A stretch of DNA of 64,000 nt, taken from the NCBI RefSeq assembly GCF_028681615.1, contig NZ_JAQUHV010000003.1:179146-243145 (forward strand), in the 5' to 3' direction. Both the position numbers and the translations under genes were made by a program. This DNA comes from Sulfuricurvum sp. GTDB taxonomy: Bacteria; Campylobacterota; Campylobacteria; Campylobacterales; Sulfurimonadaceae. The notes beneath the pieces were generated by a model. The model was not told the origin of the DNA. It searched no databases and saw only the letters and a program-made list of their open reading frames with translations. The first letter of the stretch is position 1, and each line of letters starts with the position of its first letter. Shown piece after piece: positions 9,135 to 15,587 of this stretch.

Positions 9135-9713
9135 CTATTTACGGTCGAAATAGTAAATCGAGCTGTCCGCTTTCGGTTTTTTATCTTTCCACGCCAAATA
9201 CGAACTTTTGAGATGTTTGCCGTCTGCACTGATTTCATGGATGATTTGGTGAACGTGATCTTCGTCCGATTGACACCGTTCGGTATTCATATCGCAGTCG
9301 AATATAAATCGATTGGGAGTACTGTCATGAAGGTTAGCAATAAATTCCGGCTGATTTTGTTTTGAGCAATAGTGAGTCGCTTTGAGATTGGTACAGGCGA
9401 TGTCTTTGCAATGATACATAGTGACCATTTGCTTGGTGGTGTTTGGAAGGAGCTCTTCTTGGATGGTTACATCGCCTCCGATAAGCTTAAAAGCCATTGC
9501 GGTGGTATCTGTTCCGACGAGAGGGAGCACCGCTTTATGTTTGAATGATTCAGTACCGATTTGATGATCGGCATCGGAGAGTTTCCACTCTCCTTTCAAG
9601 GATGCATCCATCCAGTCGAACAGTTCCCATGCAGTCGTATTTTCTGAAGCATAGCTAAAGGTAGTCAGAGCAACTAGAGATAACGCGGAGAATATACATC
9701 TTTTAGACATCAT
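9135..9713 (-). CDS. secreted protein of unknown function, cysteine-containing
   Basis: 192 residues. A signal peptide is visible (MMSKRC, hydrophobic core, cut near FSYAS-EN), so the mature protein is periplasmic. It contains six cysteines; four lie in YHCKDIACTNLKATHYC and CDMNTERCQ contexts that could form disulfides. I recognise no domain. It starts 5 bases after the DsbC-like gene and is almost certainly in its operon, so it may be a substrate or partner of that disulfide enzyme (inference). Two adjacent ATG codons (9713, 9710) compete; AAGGAT is upstream. Confidence 0.75.
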   Translation of the reverse strand: MMSKRCIFSALSLVALTTFSYASENTTAWELFDWMDASLKGEWKLSDADHQIGTESFKHKAVLPLVGTDTTAMAFKLIGGDVTIQEELLPNTTKQMVTMYHCKDIACTNLKATHYCSKQNQPEFIANLHDSTPNRFIFDCDMNTERCQSDEDHVHQIIHEISADGKHLKSSYLAWKDKKPKADSSIYYFDRK

Positions 9714-9718
9714 GATCC

Positions 9719-10420
9719 TTACAGACTCGGCCAGTTCATTTTATTGAGGTCGCTGTCCATAACAGTAGGTGTCCCCATTACTTCTATCTCTTTGGCTAAC
9801 CCTATCTGTATGTTGATCAAATCCATCAATCGTTTATCTTCATCCGCACTCAGTACAACGTTTTTATACTCTTGAGAGCCGTTTGCTATGGCTAAAAGTC
9901 GTTCAGCCATATCCTCTTGATCGCTCCCTTTGAGAATCCATTTACTCATCGGTATTGCCTCCGGATGAAATGACAGCGGGAAGAGATAGATTTTAAAAGT
10001 ATACTTTTCTTTGAGTGTCGGCATTATTTTTTCAAATTGCTTACAGTAGGGGCACTGCGGGTCGATAAAGACATATAACACCTCTTTTCCGGTCCCGTAA
10101 CTAAATGCTTCTTTCCCTGCAATAATATTTTTATCCATCGGAAAGCTCACTCTTTGTTTTGTGTCGGTACGAATAGCATTGCCCGTGATCAGAATCTTTT
10201 TGTCTTTAGTGATAAAAAAATCAAACGGTCTTTTCTCTTGCCCTTCAACGACACGTGTCGGCAGCCCCTTAATAAGATATACGCTTCCCTCGTCATGAAC
10301 TTTAAGAATCTGTATCTGACTCTCTTTGATGATATCCAAGGCACTTAATTCCGAGATTATCGGATCGTCTGCCATAACGACAGATACCAGTGCACATAGT
10401 GATATGACTATCTTTTTCAT
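9719..10420 (-). CDS. periplasmic DsbC/DsbG-like thiol-disulfide protein
   Basis: 233 residues with a signal peptide (residues 1-17). An N-terminal part of about 90 residues resembles the DsbC dimerisation region, and a thioredoxin fold follows with the redox site CPYC at residues 123-126 (FIDPQCPYCKQFE). A cis-proline loop GTPTV lies near residue 216. This is the DsbC/DsbG architecture: periplasmic disulfide isomerisation or reduction. It lies between the SYLF protein and the Cys-containing secreted protein on one transcript. AAAAGGG precedes the start. The exact partner DsbD/ScsB is not in the window. Confidence 0.85.
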   Translation of the reverse strand: MKKIVISLCALVSVVMADDPIISELSALDIIKESQIQILKVHDEGSVYLIKGLPTRVVEGQEKRPFDFFITKDKKILITGNAIRTDTKQRVSFPMDKNIIAGKEAFSYGTGKEVLYVFIDPQCPYCKQFEKIMPTLKEKYTFKIYLFPLSFHPEAIPMSKWILKGSDQEDMAERLLAIANGSQEYKNVVLSADEDKRLMDLINIQIGLAKEIEVMGTPTVMDSDLNKMNWPSL

Positions 10421-10443
10421 TTCAAACCCTTTTTATACTCTGT

Positions 10444-11028
10444 TTAATTTAAATCACCGTCTTTCCAATACTTTGTTCCTTGAATCGTTGCTTGAAGTGC
10501 CAGACCGTTTTGGGTCAATTTATAGAGACGAATTCCCGGTGCAACCGTTATAGCCGCTCCGTATGCATCTCCTTTGTCTGCCAGCTTTGCAGCGGCATCG
10601 GCTTGAGCGTTGGCTTCCCACCCTTTATTGACGAACTGATCAAATACCTCTTTGTCTTTAAAGAGAAATACTGCCCGAAAATCTTTGATGCCGAGCCCGA
10701 ATCCGGCACCGCCGGAGGCCATATTCATGTAGATATTTTTACCCGTGCCGTTGACATGAGCCACTCCGGTTCCCCCTTCTGCTGAGAGAAGAACCAAGTT
10801 GATACCGACATTGCTAAACGCGGCGTATCCATAGGAATTAGCGACCATCTCTTTGGCTTCCGGTGCATGTTTGTAGAGTAATTGAAGGGTTTCCTCGCTG
10901 GTTTTCAAACGATCTGAACGTTTCTCTTCCACCGTTTTTCCGCTCCAGAAACCTGAAAACATGATGACGGCTGCAATCCCTACTAACATCATCCATAACG
11001 GGTGCAATCTTAGCTTAGACAGATTCAT
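10444..11028 (-). CDS. SYLF/YSC84-domain lipid-binding protein
   Basis: 194 residues. An N-terminal membrane or signal segment (about 11-27) is followed by a SYLF (YSC84) domain, recognised by EMVANSYGYAAFSNVG, GGTGVAHVNG and the GGAGFGLGIKDFRAVFLF stretch, with APGIRLYKL near the end. SYLF domains bind phosphoinositides in eukaryotes; the bacterial role is not settled. AAGGAT lies before the start. It is the first gene of the SYLF-DsbC-like-secreted protein set and lies 124 bases downstream of the encapsulin cluster. Confidence 0.8.
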   Translation of the reverse strand: MNLSKLRLHPLWMMLVGIAAVIMFSGFWSGKTVEEKRSDRLKTSEETLQLLYKHAPEAKEMVANSYGYAAFSNVGINLVLLSAEGGTGVAHVNGTGKNIYMNMASGGAGFGLGIKDFRAVFLFKDKEVFDQFVNKGWEANAQADAAAKLADKGDAYGAAITVAPGIRLYKLTQNGLALQATIQGTKYWKDGDLN

Positions 11029-11152
11029 AGTTTTATCCTTTTAATTTAGTAAAGATGATCTTATTCCTCTTCGTATTTAAATGTTATTGATTATTTTTGA
11101 AAATTAATTTAATAAGCAGAGCATAAGTTTTGATATCAAGAGCAGATGGTTC

Positions 11153-11365
11153 TTAGATACGTTCACTTCCCTTTTGGGTGAGTACCAGAGTCACGCCGTC
11201 TTCTTTTATTTCGATGATTCCGTCATTTTTTAGCTCATCCATCGCGATTTGAAAAGGGCGGTCTTGTTTGGAATCGAGTTTTTTTAAAATAGCGCTTATG
11301 ACGTCTTGTTTGGTCATGATATGTCCTGCAACCGCACGGCTTGATTTGAACCAGTTCATAAACAT
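11153..11365 (-). CDS. small protein with possible winged-helix fold; start uncertain
   Basis: As drawn the protein has 70 residues. The segment from MTKQDVISAI to the end alternates helix-helix-strand-hairpin like a compact winged helix. The start is uncertain. AGGA lies 6 bases before an internal ATG at 11317, giving 54 residues, whereas the same frame stays open for another 60 codons upstream to 11545 with no ATG, GTG or TTG. That extension reads like a basic, proline-rich tail. The gene follows the glutathione peroxidase on the same strand and may be the last member of the encapsulin operon. No function is assigned. Confidence 0.5.
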   Translation of the reverse strand: MFMNWFKSSRAVAGHIMTKQDVISAILKKLDSKQDRPFQIAMDELKNDGIIEIKEDGVTLVLTQKGSERI

Positions 11366-11558
11366 CGCTTTGATCTCATTTTTTTGAGTGGTTTCTACAC
11401 TCTCTTTTTTAGGAGGAGCTTTACGTTGAAAATTTGGAGATGGTTTGGAATATGCTCGTTTCGGAGCTGTTTTTCGGTCGGTGGCAGGCGCTTTTATGGG
11501 ATATCCTTGTGGGTAATAGTATAAGCGTATTGTAGTGATTTTTGCTTAATCACATATC

Positions 11559-12092
11559 TTATAACAGTGCTTTTATATCCGCTTCGATTTCTTCAGGGGT
11601 CGTTGCAGGGGCATAGCGTGTAATAACTTTTCCATGACGGTCGACGAGGAATTTGGTAAAGTTCCATTTGATCGCTTCACTTCCCAGAATTCCGGGAGCC
11701 TGTTGTTTGAGATAGCGATAGAGGGGATGGGTATTGTCTCCGTTGACGTCGATTTTGGCAAACATCGGAAAGGTTACCCCATAATCGATCCGGCAAAAAT
11801 TTTCGATCTCCGGTTCGCTGAGAGGCTCTTGGGATGCGAATTGGTTGCAAGGGAAACCCAGTACAACGAACCCTATGTCTTTGTAGGTACGATACAGTTT
11901 TTCAAGACCTGCAAACTGCGGGGTAAAACCGCATTTACTGGCAGTGTTGACGATGAGCATCACTTTTCCGCGATACGGTTCTAGCGTGCTCTTTTCCTTA
12001 TGGATGGTTAGGACTTCGAAATCGTAAATACTTTTTTCAGGTGCTGACATAAGGGTACTCCATACGGCGATAAGGATAAGTAAAATTTTCAC
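11559..12092 (-). CDS. glutathione peroxidase family protein, predicted exported
   Basis: 177 residues. A likely signal peptide (residues 1-17) precedes the thiol peroxidase fold. The peroxidatic residue is C54 in NTASKCGFTPQF, encoded by TGC, so it is a cysteine and not selenocysteine. The second motif GFPCNQFASQEP and the tryptophan motif KWNFTKF complete the catalytic set. It reduces peroxides, in bacteria usually with thioredoxin. It starts with GTG inside the encapsulin stop (GTGA overlap), so its translation is coupled to the shell gene. A peroxidase tied to an iron-storing nanocompartment makes sense, but the export signal would place it in a different compartment. Confidence 0.88.
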   Translation of the reverse strand: MKILLILIAVWSTLMSAPEKSIYDFEVLTIHKEKSTLEPYRGKVMLIVNTASKCGFTPQFAGLEKLYRTYKDIGFVVLGFPCNQFASQEPLSEPEIENFCRIDYGVTFPMFAKIDVNGDNTHPLYRYLKQQAPGILGSEAIKWNFTKFLVDRHGKVITRYAPATTPEEIEADIKALL

Positions 12093-12886
12093 AGAGTGAT
12101 TAAAACTGCCGCTTCCGGATTAATAATGCGGAAACTGCAGCTCTCGGTTAAGAAGAGCGAATAACTTTCCTCTTTCTCTTCGGTGTACCCGATACTGACA
12201 TCCAGTCCGTTGTAGAGGACAAAATCTCCGCCCCGCTGAGAAAGTGCCAGAATTTTGTCATCTCCGATCGATTCGCAAACGACAAAGAAATTTGCACCTA
12301 TGAGTGATTCCAGACGGGCTTTGACACTGACGCCCCCTTCGCTTTCCGCCACCATTTTGATCAGGGTCGCGGTTGAGAGTACGAGTTTATAGGGACCTTC
12401 TACGAATTCGGCACCGAATGCCGCAATCATTGCCGCAACCGCATCGATCAGTCCTTTCGTATTTTTGGCATGTATAGGTTTACGCGGGATTTTTTTCAAA
12501 ATTCCTTCGATTTCCGCTTCTTTTAATCCGTCCAGTATAAGAGAGTTTTCTACGGCACTGAATTGATTGGAGACCTTTTTAAAGATTGAATCGTCAAAAT
12601 CGGGTTTGTCCCGTTTAAATGCTTCGACGATGGATTTAGGTAACTCAAAATCGTATCGCATCTCAACCATTCTGAGCGGTTCGCGTGCCGATAATGTCAG
12701 ATTGTCAGAAGTAGAGAGTGTTTTGAGATTTCCCGTTGGAATAGCATCGGTTTCAAAAGGGACGGGGGTAAATCCGACGAGAGAACGGAGTTTGAGGCGT
12801 TGGCTCAAAAGCGGGGTAAATACAGCGTCAATCTGTGTCCATACTGCCGGGGCGATAGGTGAGGTTTCTCGGTTTAAAAATTTCAT
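12089..12886 (-). CDS. enc: family 1 encapsulin nanocompartment shell protein
   Basis: 265 residues, the normal length of linocin M18/CFP29-type encapsulins. The N terminus MKFLNRETSPIAPAVW matches the conserved start that forms the cargo-binding helix, and the C-terminal half has the SLIGANFFVVCES and RGGDFVLYNGLDVSIGY segments of the family. The protein has the HK97 capsid fold and self-assembles into a shell that holds cargo enzymes. AGGAG lies ahead of the ATG, 10 bases after the EncFtn stop. No phage genes are nearby, so this is not a prophage capsid. Its cargo is the adjacent ferritin-like protein. Confidence 0.92.
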   Translation of the reverse strand: MKFLNRETSPIAPAVWTQIDAVFTPLLSQRLKLRSLVGFTPVPFETDAIPTGNLKTLSTSDNLTLSAREPLRMVEMRYDFELPKSIVEAFKRDKPDFDDSIFKKVSNQFSAVENSLILDGLKEAEIEGILKKIPRKPIHAKNTKGLIDAVAAMIAAFGAEFVEGPYKLVLSTATLIKMVAESEGGVSVKARLESLIGANFFVVCESIGDDKILALSQRGGDFVLYNGLDVSIGYTEEKEESYSLFLTESCSFRIINPEAAVLITL

Positions 12887-12896
12887 TGTCGGCTCC

Positions 12897-13271
12897 TTAA
12901 CTATTGCTTCCGATTTTTAATGTCCCTGAAGGTGCTATAGCAGGGAGAGAATCGGTTTGAGTGGTTTGATCCGCTACTGCGGACTCCTGTACAACGATAT
13001 CACCGCTTGTGAATAGAAATTTTTTCATCATTGCATCCCATACCGGAGAGTTGCGTCTTAGCCACTCCAGTCCCATGCATGCGTGTTCTATCTCTTCGTC
13101 ACGGTTATGTTCCATGATCGCTTTCGCAGCCGGGTCTGTTGCTGCTTCGGCACGCTGGTTATACCAGTCTATCGCTTCGAGCTCTTCCATTGTGCTCTCT
13201 ATAATGCGATGATAATCTTTTGTACTGTCCGAAAGTAAATTTGGATCTTCGTGAAAACCTTGGTTTGCCAT
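12897..13271 (-). CDS. encapsulated ferritin-like protein (EncFtn), encapsulin cargo
   Basis: 124 residues. The helical core is very close to Rhodospirillum rubrum EncFtn as I remember it. MEELEAIDWYNQR (28-40) and HNRDEEIEHACMGLEWLRR (55-73) supply the ferroxidase ligands E30, E60 and H63 plus the entry-site glutamates E29 and E32. EncFtn oxidises Fe(II) inside the shell and has no cavity of its own. After a flexible linker (about 92-113) the protein ends in SGTLKIGSNS, a good match to the encapsulin targeting tail (G-S-L-x-I-G-S). AGGAG precedes the ATG and the shell gene follows directly. Confidence 0.94.
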   Translation of the reverse strand: MANQGFHEDPNLLSDSTKDYHRIIESTMEELEAIDWYNQRAEAATDPAAKAIMEHNRDEEIEHACMGLEWLRRNSPVWDAMMKKFLFTSGDIVVQESAVADQTTQTDSLPAIAPSGTLKIGSNS

Positions 13272-13304
13272 TGTCGCTCCTTTTGGTTTAATCCTTAGGG
13301 CTCA

Positions 13305-13334
13305 ATGGTACAGCTCTAAAATAACATAAGTCAA
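13305..13334 (-). promoter_or_regulatory. candidate sigma-70 promoter of the encapsulin operon
   Basis: On the minus strand TTGACT (13334-13329) and TACCAT (13310-13305) are separated by 18 bases, about 35 bases before the EncFtn start. A small palindrome AAGTC-AATA-GACTT (13328-13341) overlaps the -35 box and could be an operator. No clear Fur or PerR box was seen. Confidence 0.45.
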
Positions 13335-13510
13335 TAGACTTCGAGAAGATATGTGTTTATTAAGTTGATTTTAAGAAATTTGGCGTTGTCGCTAAAATGA
13401 AAAAGAGAAGGAGAAAATATAGGTGATATTTATGCAGGTGTCGTATAATTACATTTAGATAAAATACCTTTTTTTAAGAATTTCAAAATGGACTATAGAT
13501 AAGGAGTCGG

Positions 13511-13927
13511 ATGAAAGAATTGAGTTTAAATGATTTGATATTTGTTTTCGGACAAGATATTAAAATGGCTCTTTATACACTTGATCGATATGGCGTCGAG
13601 GCCAATTTAGCTTTGATCGCCTGTGATGATTACGATGTTGACAAGACCCATCTTATTGAGAGTGTACGACAAAGTGATATTGCAAAAAAAATTAATGGTC
13701 ATTATATAGCCGTACTCTTTACATTTGTAGACCATGCTAACGCCCGAACAGCTTTGGAAAAATTAATCTTCAGCTATCACCAATATCAGCTCAAAGGGAG
13801 TATGGTAATGTTGAAAAAAGGTGAAACCGTTGAATCCGTTTGTGAGCGATTGTTACAAGCCAATAACGTCATTCACCGAGATCCCGATAATCAAATACTT
13901 GATGAATTAGATCATCCTCTTGTCTAA
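13511..13927 (+). CDS. hypothetical protein, possibly a degenerate GGDEF-type domain
   Basis: 138 residues, cytoplasmic. I do not recognise a family with certainty. The centre, IESVRQSDIAKKINGHYIAV (positions about 51-70), followed by LFTFVDHANARTALEKLIF, follows the spacing of the end of a GGDEF domain: an arginine-aspartate motif, then the signature hairpin, then a helix with Ala and Leu. The GGDEF residues themselves read NGHYI, so no cyclase activity is expected. AAGGAG lies before the ATG. It converges with the transglutaminase-like gene. Treat the GGDEF relationship as a weak suggestion. Confidence 0.6.
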   Translation: MKELSLNDLIFVFGQDIKMALYTLDRYGVEANLALIACDDYDVDKTHLIESVRQSDIAKKINGHYIAVLFTFVDHANARTALEKLIFSYHQYQLKGSMVMLKKGETVESVCERLLQANNVIHRDPDNQILDELDHPLV

Positions 13928-13942
13928 AAAACAAGAATCCAC

Positions 13943-14584
13943 TTAATTATTGATTGTCACATCTATTTTCCCTCGTTCTATCTCTTTTTTCCCCACCATG
14001 TCATAAACCCCTTCAATCTCTTTCGGATTGATATTGTTGTACTCCCCGATAGATCCATGTTCAAGAGTTGTTTCTGCAAAAAAGTATTTTTTGCCATTGA
14101 ATGTCACATAGGAAGCCGGTTTTTTCACCTTTGTATCGTCCGGTAAATGGACAGCGATGAACCCATGTTCTTTGGTTGTGATTAATAGACATTTATAGTG
14201 CTTTTGCAGAAGTAAAGTTGCCAATAAAAATGATTTTTCATCACAATCCCCACCGTTTTGATTGATGACATCGGATGGATTTCGATCATCTGTACTCTCT
14301 TTGTAGGGAATATTAAGGACATATTGATACATATGGGTGATTTCACAATAGCTGTCACCGCTACAGTCTCGCGTCAACATATCAACGATAGGTTTCATTT
14401 CATTGTGTTCATAAACATCGTATTTATAAAATCGGTTATGGATTTTGACCATTCCCTTTCTTTCGCAATACTGTGCATCTGTTTCCGGTAGGACATGCGC
14501 CCGTGTGTATAGTGAGTATGCGATGATTCCTGCTACTGAATACAACCCCAGACGGTACAAGAGCCGTTTATTGAATAGTGACAT
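13943..14584 (-). CDS. membrane-anchored transglutaminase-like cysteine protein
   Basis: 213 residues with an N-terminal membrane anchor (about 9-24). The core shows NQNGGDCDEKSFLLATLL with the candidate catalytic cysteine, then HGFIAVHL with the histidine, and FAETTLEHGSIGE, the order and spacing of transglutaminase/papain-like folds. Such bacterial proteins are usually peptidases or peptidoglycan-related amidases in the periplasm. AGAGGA precedes the ATG. Single gene; substrate unknown. Confidence 0.68.
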   Translation of the reverse strand: MSLFNKRLLYRLGLYSVAGIIAYSLYTRAHVLPETDAQYCERKGMVKIHNRFYKYDVYEHNEMKPIVDMLTRDCSGDSYCEITHMYQYVLNIPYKESTDDRNPSDVINQNGGDCDEKSFLLATLLLQKHYKCLLITTKEHGFIAVHLPDDTKVKKPASYVTFNGKKYFFAETTLEHGSIGEYNNINPKEIEGVYDMVGKKEIERGKIDVTINN

Positions 14585-14666
14585 CTTGTATTCCTCTCTG
14601 ACGTTTCTAATCTATATTTTTTATCGGGATATTGTATACGAAAAAATCAGTATAAAGGTCTGTGCT

Positions 14667-15047
14667 TTATTTGGCTGTAGAGATATTTTGGGTACTCAAT
14701 ACCATTAATTCAGCTTCATAAGCAGCTAGTTGCGTCATTTTAGTGGCTATGAGCTGTTTTGAGCTTTCATCGTTTTTTTGCATCAGTGTAGCTATCTCTT
14801 GTTGAATTTTTGTGATCATTTTCTCGATTTTTTGTATCTCTGTCTGGGTATCGGAAGTACTCGATGTTTGTGTTGCTCCTCCGCCCGCGGCCGCTTTTCC
14901 CGCTGTTGAAATTCGGACAGAGTCTATATGAATCGAACCTGTAGCAGATTGGGTATCCACTGCAACTTCAGATGAAGTAGATGCAGATTGAAGACTATTT
15001 GATGCATAAGCTGTAGTCATGTAATCAGATGTTATTGTGATGGACAT
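14667..15047 (-). CDS. FlxA-like coiled-coil protein
   Basis: 126 residues. A Ser/Thr-rich N-terminal half is followed by a coiled coil (EIQKIEKMITKIQQEIATLM through the Lys/Gln-rich heptads and AYEAEL), the pattern of FlxA-family proteins. FlxA of E. coli is made under flagellar sigma factor control and its job is unknown. The start at 15047 has a textbook AAAAGGAG ribosome site; an ORF reading from 15137 would include the promoter. A strong sigma-28 promoter match lies 30 bases upstream, supporting the flagellar-class assignment. Confidence 0.72.
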   Translation of the reverse strand: MSITITSDYMTTAYASNSLQSASTSSEVAVDTQSATGSIHIDSVRISTAGKAAAGGGATQTSSTSDTQTEIQKIEKMITKIQQEIATLMQKNDESSKQLIATKMTQLAAYEAELMVLSTQNISTAK

Positions 15048-15076
15048 AATAACTCCTTTTCGTATTGCTTGAACTA

Positions 15077-15103
15077 TTATCGGTAGTAACGAAAAAATAT
15101 TTA
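15077..15103 (-). promoter_or_regulatory. sigma-28 (FliA) promoter of the FlxA-like gene
   Basis: On the minus strand TAAATATT (15103-15096) and ACCGATAA (15084-15077) are separated by exactly 11 bases. The flagellar sigma-28 consensus is TAAAGTTT-N11-GCCGATAA. The -10 element differs by one base and spacing is perfect, and the start codon follows about 30 bases later. Confidence 0.78.
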
Positions 15104-15205
15104 TTATTTTTAAACTACATTTAACTATTTTGTACAATAAAAGCTGTTTTTATGATGCTGCTGTTCGGATGCTATAATGCATCAAACGTATGCGAGGAGT
15201 CAGTT

Positions 15206-15586
15206 ATGAGCACAATTATTATGCTGTTCTTATTACCGTTGGGAATCGTAGTCTATTTTTGGGATCGTCGCAATTATCTTCAGAACCTTGGAGTATTTCA
15301 GGATTATATTTCGAAAATGAATCATTCGGATTTGTCGGATACCGAAAAGATGGACAGAATCGATGAGATGTTTTACCAAAACGGCTATACTCGAATCGAG
15401 CGTACTGTGACACATCTAATGATCGAGAAAAAACATTTTAATATCGGAATACTTTTTATTTCGGTGGGAGCATTGACCTATTTCGGGCTGTTTTTTTATC
15501 TGATTTACTACCGGTTTTTTCTAAAACCGCGGCGACTGAGTGTTGATTTAAGAGATGACGTCATACTGAAGGAGATAGGTAAATAG
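15206..15586 (+). CDS. hypothetical two-helix membrane protein
   Basis: 126 residues from the ATG at 15206, preceded by GAGGAG; a longer reading from 15152 lacks such a site. Membrane helices lie at the N terminus (IIMLFLLPLGIVVYFW) and at about residues 85-105 (IGILFISVGALTYFGLFFYL), with an acidic segment containing SDTEKMDRIDEMF between them. I recognise no domain. It converges with the Amt-GGDEF gene, ending 1 base from its stop. Confidence 0.6.
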   Translation: MSTIIMLFLLPLGIVVYFWDRRNYLQNLGVFQDYISKMNHSDLSDTEKMDRIDEMFYQNGYTRIERTVTHLMIEKKHFNIGILFISVGALTYFGLFFYLIYYRFFLKPRRLSVDLRDDVILKEIGK

Positions 15587-15587
15587 C

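Noticed and set aside
11559..12092. Glutathione peroxidase might use selenocysteine
   Set aside because: The catalytic codon is TGC, an ordinary cysteine, so no UGA recoding is needed.
12089..12886. A HK97-fold shell protein might be a phage capsid
   Set aside because: Neighbours are ferritin-like cargo and peroxidase, with no terminase, portal, protease or tail genes, and the cargo tail matches encapsulin targeting.
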